From: Oscillospiraceae bacterium
Lineage (GTDB): Bacteria; Bacillota; Clostridia; Oscillospirales; Ruminococcaceae
Assembly: GCA_022508895.1 (NCBI GenBank)
Contig: JAFLUH010000002.1
Coordinates: forward strand, 1-64,000
Direction: 5' to 3'
Length of the DNA: 64,000 bases
Below, in pieces: positions 59,501-64,000 of the stretch. The first letter of the stretch is position 1. Each line of letters begins with the position of its first letter. Both the position numbers and the translations under genes were made by a program. The notes under the pieces are model-generated. The model saw only the letters and a program-made list of their open reading frames with translations, did not search any database and was not told where the DNA came from.

Positions 59501-62224
59501 ATGTCAAAGAAAAGAAGATCGCTGCTTGATCGGATAATAAGCAGCCTGCTGGCGCTTACCCTGCTGCTGACAATGACTGCGGGAGCAGTAAGCGCCGCCG
59601 ACGGTGACGGCATAGTGATAAAGCTGCACTACCACCGCCCCGACGGAGAATACGACGGCTGGGACGTGTGGTTCTGGGCTGAGGGCAAGGACGGAAACGG
59701 CTACCCATTTGCCGAGGAGAACGGAGAAATGGTGTCCACCTTTGTTGCCGATGCGGGAGTTGCCAGAGTAGGCTTCATCGTCCGCACCGCCGGCTGGGAC
59801 AAGGACATCAACGCCGACCAGTTTATCGACATTGCCGACGTGGTATCCGGCACGGTACACGTTTATGTGGAATCAGGCGTGGAGGGCTACACCCGTGAGC
59901 TTGGCGAAGACGCCGCCACAGGACTGAAAATATTGGGGGTACGCTACGATATGGACAAGAACGTGATAACCGTCACCACCACAGGCGAGGTGCCCGACAG
60001 CGACACCGCATTCACTCTGACGGACGAGAGCGGCAGCGAGGTGGCAATACACTCGGTGGAGCAGTCAGGCGAGTGGAAGTACAGCGTCATACCCCAAGGC
60101 CTGCTGGACATGAAGGGCGCATACAAGCTTAAATACGACGGCGCAGAGTACGACGTGGTACTGCCCAACATCTACTCCACCGCCGGCTTTGAGTCCGACT
60201 ACACCTATACAGGCGACGATTTAGGCGCAAATTGGACTGCCGAAAAGACCACCTTCCGCGTATGGGCGCCCACCGCCTCCGCAGCTGCCGTAAACCTCTA
60301 CAAAAGCGGCACCGCCGGCACCAACGACTTAATAGAGCAAATCACCATGACCGCCGACGTAAACGGCACATGGGTTGCGGAAAAATCAGGCGACCTGAAC
60401 GGCACCTACTACACCTACACGGTAACGGTAAACGGACAGGAGAACGAAGCCTGCGACCCCTACGCAAGGACTACGGGCGTAAACGGTGCAAGAGCCATGG
60501 TGATAGACCTTGCTTCAACGAATCCCGAGGGCTGGGAAAACGACAAAAACCCCAACGCGGACCTTACCTACAACGACGCAATAATCTACGAGCTGCACGT
60601 CCGTGACCTGTCCTCGGACAGCAGCTCAGGCATAACCAACGCAGGCAAATTCCTCGGTCTCACCGAAACGGGGACCACTACCTCAGGCGGTATCCCCACA
60701 GGCATAGACCACATCAAGGACTTAGGTATAACCCACCTGCACCTGCTGCCCATCTACGATTACGGCTCGGTGGACGAGAGCAAGCTGGACACACCGCAGT
60801 ACAACTGGGGCTACGACCCCGTAAACTACAACGTTCCCGAAGGCTCCTACTCCACCGACCCCTACAACGGCGAGGTAAGAGTAAGCGAGCTGAAGCAGAC
60901 GGTGCAGTCCCTCCACCAAAACGGGATAAGCGTGGTAATGGACGTGGTGTACAACCACGTTTACAACGCAGGTGAATTCTGCTTCAACAAGATAGTTCCC
61001 GGCTACTTCTCCCGCATAGACGATTACGGCGTCTACTCCAACGGCTCAGGCTGCGGCAACGACACCGCCTCCGAGCGCAGCATGGTGCGCAAATACATAG
61101 TGGACTCCGTGAAATACTGGGCTGACGAATACCATATCGACGGCTTCCGCTTTGACCTTGTGGGACTGCTGGACATTGAGACGGTAAACGAGATAGTGAC
61201 CGAGGTGCATAAGGATCACCCCGACGTTATCTTCTACGGCGAGGGCTGGGAAATGGCTACCTCCGTCACCAAGTCCGACATCGCCATGGCGACCCAGAAA
61301 AATTCCACCCAGACCCCCGGCTTCGCCTATTTCAGCGACAGTATCCGTGATGCGCTTAAAGGCAGCGTGTTTGACAAAAACCCCGGCTACGTTTCCGGCT
61401 CCTACGGACAGGCAAGCATAATCCAGATGCTGTTCAAGGGAATGTCCTCCTGGTGCACCACCCCTGCACAGACGGTAAACTACGCCTCCTGTCACGACAA
61501 CAACACCCTTATAGACCGCATAACCCTCTCAGTCCCCGACGCTTCAAGAGAGGACATAATAAAGATGAACAACCTTGCGGCGGCTATTTACCTCACTGCC
61601 GAGGGAATACCCTTCATGCAGGCAGGCGAGGAAATGCTCCGCACCAAGCCCAACGCCGACGGCACCCTCAACGAGAACAGTTACAACGCCTCCGACGAGG
61701 TGAACAGCCTAAAATGGGATACTCTTGAAAACGAGGAGTATTGGAGCGTTTACGAGTATTACAAGGGACTTATCGAGTTCCGCAAGGCGCACCCCGCCCT
61801 GCGCCTCACCAACGCCGAGGACGTAAAGGCAAACGTGACCTCGATACCCGGTCTGGACAACCACGTTGTTGCATTTGACATCAAAGGCGGCGTAAACGGC
61901 GAGACAGCCGAGGAGATATACATTATCTTCAATCCCAATAAAGAGGAGCAGGAGATAACCGTTCCCGAAGGCACATGGAACGTCTGCATAAACGGCACCA
62001 CGGCGGGAACAAGGTCCCTTGCAGTCATCTCCGACGGAAAGGTGACCGTAGAGCCTATTTCCGCAATGGTACTGGTAAAGGGCGAGACGGCAGCTCCCTC
62101 CGCTGACAGCGGCAAGGGCAGCAACGCCGCTCTCTGGATAATCCCTGCTGCGCTGGTTGCAGCGGCAGGCGCAGTAGCAGGTCTGGCATTCTTCATCAGA
62201 CACCGCAGCAAGAAGAAGGATTAG
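59501..62224 (+). CDS. pulA: cell-surface type I pullulanase
   Basis: 907-aa exoenzyme that cleaves alpha-1,6 branches of pullulan, starch and glycogen. A signal peptide (about 1-32) precedes a starch-binding domain like CBM41 (LHYHRPDGEYDGWDVWFW), a CBM48-type domain (about 240-330, WTAEKTTFRVWAPTA), and the GH13 barrel. The type I signature YNWGYDP and the four GH13 regions are clear: DVVYNH, GFRFDLVG (nucleophile Asp about 552), GEGWEM (acid/base Glu about 581), and SCHDNN. The C terminus has one membrane helix (LWIIPAALVAAAGAVAGLAFF) plus a basic tail with no LPxTG, so it is membrane-anchored rather than sortase-linked. It faces the sugar ABC genes that would import its products. Confidence 0.95.
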   Translation: MSKKRRSLLDRIISSLLALTLLLTMTAGAVSAADGDGIVIKLHYHRPDGEYDGWDVWFWAEGKDGNGYPFAEENGEMVSTFVADAGVARVGFIVRTAGWDKDINADQFIDIADVVSGTVHVYVESGVEGYTRELGEDAATGLKILGVRYDMDKNVITVTTTGEVPDSDTAFTLTDESGSEVAIHSVEQSGEWKYSVIPQGLLDMKGAYKLKYDGAEYDVVLPNIYSTAGFESDYTYTGDDLGANWTAEKTTFRVWAPTASAAAVNLYKSGTAGTNDLIEQITMTADVNGTWVAEKSGDLNGTYYTYTVTVNGQENEACDPYARTTGVNGARAMVIDLASTNPEGWENDKNPNADLTYNDAIIYELHVRDLSSDSSSGITNAGKFLGLTETGTTTSGGIPTGIDHIKDLGITHLHLLPIYDYGSVDESKLDTPQYNWGYDPVNYNVPEGSYSTDPYNGEVRVSELKQTVQSLHQNGISVVMDVVYNHVYNAGEFCFNKIVPGYFSRIDDYGVYSNGSGCGNDTASERSMVRKYIVDSVKYWADEYHIDGFRFDLVGLLDIETVNEIVTEVHKDHPDVIFYGEGWEMATSVTKSDIAMATQKNSTQTPGFAYFSDSIRDALKGSVFDKNPGYVSGSYGQASIIQMLFKGMSSWCTTPAQTVNYASCHDNNTLIDRITLSVPDASREDIIKMNNLAAAIYLTAEGIPFMQAGEEMLRTKPNADGTLNENSYNASDEVNSLKWDTLENEEYWSVYEYYKGLIEFRKAHPALRLTNAEDVKANVTSIPGLDNHVVAFDIKGGVNGETAEEIYIIFNPNKEEQEITVPEGTWNVCINGTTAGTRSLAVISDGKVTVEPISAMVLVKGETAAPSADSGKGSNAALWIIPAALVAAAGAVAGLAFFIRHRSKKKD

Positions 62225-62237
62225 TGCGGTGACACGA

Positions 62238-62452
62238 CCGTGCTCTGGGGGAGACCCTTTTGGACAAAAGGGTCGTCCCCCAGACCCCCTCCCTAAAACT
62301 TCTAATAAAAATTTTTTAGGACCGGCGTACGTCGGTCCTAAAAAATTATTAAAAGTCTTTGGAAATGGGGTTCGTACTTATTTCCAAATAAAATATTTGG
62401 AAATAAGTACTGGGAATAACCTTTCTTCAGAAAGGTCTCCCCCGGAGCACGG
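62238..62452. mobile_element. 215-bp MITE-like palindromic element
   Basis: Terminal inverted repeats of 19 bp with one mismatch (CCGTGCTCTGGGGGAGACC at 62238 and its complement at 62434-62452) enclose three strong palindromes. They are CTGGGGG...CCCCCAG with an AAAAGGGTC stem (62245-62283), a 13-bp TTTTTTAGGACCG hairpin (62312-62345), and a 17-bp perfect GTACTTATTTCCAAATA hairpin (62374-62410). No ORF is supported and no target-site duplication is obvious. Between converging genes it would also act as a bidirectional terminator. Confidence 0.75.
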
Positions 62453-62457
62453 CTGCG

Positions 62458-63579
62458 TTACAGCAGCAAATTCTTCTCACTCTCGGGGTCAAAGAAGTGC
62501 ATAACCTTCCCCTCGAAGGAGATATTCAGCTTCTGTCCTGCCACAAGCTCACTTCTCGACTTATTATCCAGGTCGATCGTAGGCACTCTTACGATAAGCC
62601 TTGTCTGATCCTCCGTGTACACATGGAGGTGCAGCTCGGAGCCCATCATTTCGTTTACCTCAAGTGTGCAGGGAATGGATTTTTCGCCCGGCTGAGCCAG
62701 CACGATATGCTCGGGACGAACGCCCAGCAGTATCTTACCCTCCGGCACGTTCTTATCCGCCAGCATTTTTCCCTTATCGCCGTCCACCGGTATCTTTGCG
62801 CCGAAGGGGTGAACGAAGTACTGCCCGTTCAGCTTAGTAAGCTCCGTTTTGATGATATTCATTTTGGGAGCGCCGATGAACTCTGCCACAAACAGGTTTT
62901 CAGGCATCTCAAACACGTCGGTGGGAGTGCCAACCTGCATGATAAAGCCGTCCTTCATGATAACGATACGGTCGCCCAAGGTCATTGCCTCGGTCTGGTC
63001 GTGAGTAACGTACACGAAGGTGGTGTCCAGCTTCTGTCTCAGCAGGATTATTTCGGCTCTCATCTGGTTGCGCAGCTTTGCGTCAAGGTTGGACAGCGGT
63101 TCGTCCATCAGGAACACCTTGGAATCTCTCACCATTGCACGACCGATAGCCACACGCTGCCTCTGACCGCCTGAAAGAGCACGGGGCTTGCGCATCAGAT
63201 ACTCGGTGATACCCAGTATCTCAGCGGCGTTTGTGACCTTCTGATACACCACGTCCTCGTTCACCTTCTGCAAACGCAGAGAGAATGCGATATTGTCGTA
63301 CACCGTCATATGCGGATACAGTGCGTAGTTCTGGAAAACCATTGCGATATGGCGATCTTTGGGCTGCAGGTCGTTCACGACCTCGCCGTCGATCTCGATG
63401 GTGCCGTCGCTTATCTCCTCCAGACCCGCTATCATACGCAGGGTAGTGGACTTGCCGCAGCCTGAAGGCCCTACCAGCACCACAAATTCCTTGTCCTTTA
63501 TCTCAAGGTCGAAGTCATGCACTGCGATAACCTTGTTGTCGTACATTTTTTTGACCTTTGTGAGTTTTACACTTGCCAT
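62458..63579 (-). CDS. msmX: MsmX/UgpC-type sugar ABC transporter ATPase
   Basis: 373-aa ATPase that energises carbohydrate importers and is often shared by several of them. Walker A GPSGCGKSTT, signature LSGGQRQR and Walker B FLMDEPLSNLD are intact. The C-terminal regulatory MalK-like domain (about 240-373) includes GVRPEHI. Start ATG 63579 follows AAGGAGG, 10 nt after the MalG-type permease gene, so they form one operon entering from the right edge. Confidence 0.95.
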   Translation of the reverse strand: MASVKLTKVKKMYDNKVIAVHDFDLEIKDKEFVVLVGPSGCGKSTTLRMIAGLEEISDGTIEIDGEVVNDLQPKDRHIAMVFQNYALYPHMTVYDNIAFSLRLQKVNEDVVYQKVTNAAEILGITEYLMRKPRALSGGQRQRVAIGRAMVRDSKVFLMDEPLSNLDAKLRNQMRAEIILLRQKLDTTFVYVTHDQTEAMTLGDRIVIMKDGFIMQVGTPTDVFEMPENLFVAEFIGAPKMNIIKTELTKLNGQYFVHPFGAKIPVDGDKGKMLADKNVPEGKILLGVRPEHIVLAQPGEKSIPCTLEVNEMMGSELHLHVYTEDQTRLIVRVPTIDLDNKSRSELVAGQKLNISFEGKVMHFFDPESEKNLLL

Positions 63580-63589
63580 ATTATCCTCC

Positions 63590-64000
63590 TTATCCCTTTA
63601 CGGCGCCGCCTGTAACGCCCTCGACATAGTATTTCTGCAGGCATAGGAACAGAATGGTGACCGGCAGTGCCACGATAACGCCGCCTGCGCAGAAAGTGGT
63701 GTACCAGTTGTTTATCTGGTCCTGAGTGAGCCAGCCGTACATACCTACCGCCACGTTCATGCCCGAGGAGGTGCCGAAGGAGACGTACTGTGCGAACACA
63801 TAGTCGCCCCATGGCGCCATGAAAGCGGTGAGTATGGTGTAGATAACGATAGGCTTGGCCAGCGGCAGGATTATCTTGCGAAGCACCTGGAATCGGGTCG
63901 CCCCGTCCACTCTTGCCGCCTCGTCCAGCGACTTGGGTATCGTATCGAAGAAGCCCTTGGACACATAGTAGCCCATGCCCGAGGAAGCGATATACACCAA
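63590..64000 (-). CDS. MalG-type sugar ABC permease, C-terminal part
   Basis: Partial gene: only the last 136 codons are inside the window, and the start lies beyond 64000. The EAA loop that contacts the ATPase is present (SLDEAARVDGATRFQVLRKIILPLAKP), and the chain ends YVEGVTGGAVKG, typical of MalG permeases for maltose and maltodextrins. With the pullulanase next door, it probably imports malto-oligosaccharides. Confidence 0.92.
   Translation of the reverse strand: MVYIASSGMGYYVSKGFFDTIPKSLDEAARVDGATRFQVLRKIILPLAKPIVIYTILTAFMAPWGDYVFAQYVSFGTSSGMNVAVGMYGWLTQDQINNWYTTFCAGGVIVALPVTILFLCLQKYYVEGVTGGAVKG

Noticed and set aside
1-64000. CRISPR array, integrated prophage, insertion sequence with transposase, or rRNA operon
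   Set aside because: No regularly spaced repeats, phage structural genes, transposases, integrases or rRNA sequence were seen; the only mobile-like features are the non-coding palindromic elements.

Overview
The window looks like a chromosomal segment of a low-to-mid GC Gram-positive gut or rumen anaerobe of the Clostridia, most likely a Ruminococcus-like Oscillospiraceae. This rests on gene content (membrane-anchored type I pullulanase, GH2/GH36 enzymes with a GPH sugar transporter, MsmX-type ATPase, YtrA-type GntR/ABC operon, several c-di-GMP proteins), on consensus SigA promoters with 17-bp spacers, and on strong AGGAGG-like ribosome binding sites. No species-level assignment is possible from the sequence alone.

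Layout. (1) 1-5550: an initiator tRNA-fMet on the minus strand and a 1705-aa REC/PAS/GGDEF/EAL/GGDEF/GAF c-di-GMP protein. (2) 5600-23130, plus strand: a surface-glycan operon. It has a putative glycosyltransferase, a GT61-like transferase, four genes for a dTDP-formamido-dideoxysugar (formyltransferase, DegT aminotransferase, RmlA, RmlB), and a phosphonate block (cytidylyltransferase-PEP mutase fusion, DRE-TIM aldolase, acetolactate-synthase-like TPP enzyme, iron alcohol dehydrogenase, second cytidylyltransferase, phosphonopyruvate decarboxylase). It ends in two paralogous LicD phosphotransferases. (3) 23228-35423, minus strand and converging on operon 2: NodB deacetylase, GNAT-like protein, acyl carrier protein, SDR, split transketolase, a second ALS-like enzyme, a NeuB-type PEP synthase, an acyl-AMP ligase, a thioesterase and a LuxE-LuxC fusion. 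(4) 35740-40555: GT2-GtrA, a repeat-containing membrane protein, a phosphodiester glycosidase and a lipoprotein hydrolase. (5) 40736-46074: GH2, GPH transporter and GH36, a galactoside utilisation operon. (6) 46310-49925: a GntR/ABC/CPBP operon on the minus strand with a very clear operator. (7) 50069-54328: two HD-GYP proteins on the minus strand. (8) 54514-58590: a heterodimeric ABC exporter, followed by an AIM24-family gene. (9) 59501-64000: a secreted pullulanase converging on an MsmX/MalG-type sugar ABC operon, with a 215-bp palindromic MITE-like element between them.

How the genes work together. Operons 2 and 3 appear to supply one elaborate surface polymer. PEP mutase, phosphonopyruvate decarboxylase and the iron alcohol dehydrogenase would give hydroxyethylphosphonate or a relative. 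The cytidylyltransferases would activate it as a CMP-phosphonate, and the LicD proteins would transfer it to a glycan. The converging operon carries an acyl-activation and reduction module (ligase, ACP, LuxEC, thioesterase) next to a NeuB-like enzyme and thiamine-dependent carbon-carbon ligases. This suggests an unusual branched or acyl-derived sugar acid. The most striking observation is that the GT61-like protein and both LicD proteins share an N-terminal domain resembling the eukaryotic FAM3/ILEI fold (also the POMGNT1 stem), with its two halves in the opposite order. That looks like a circular permutation and may act as a glycan-binding targeting module.
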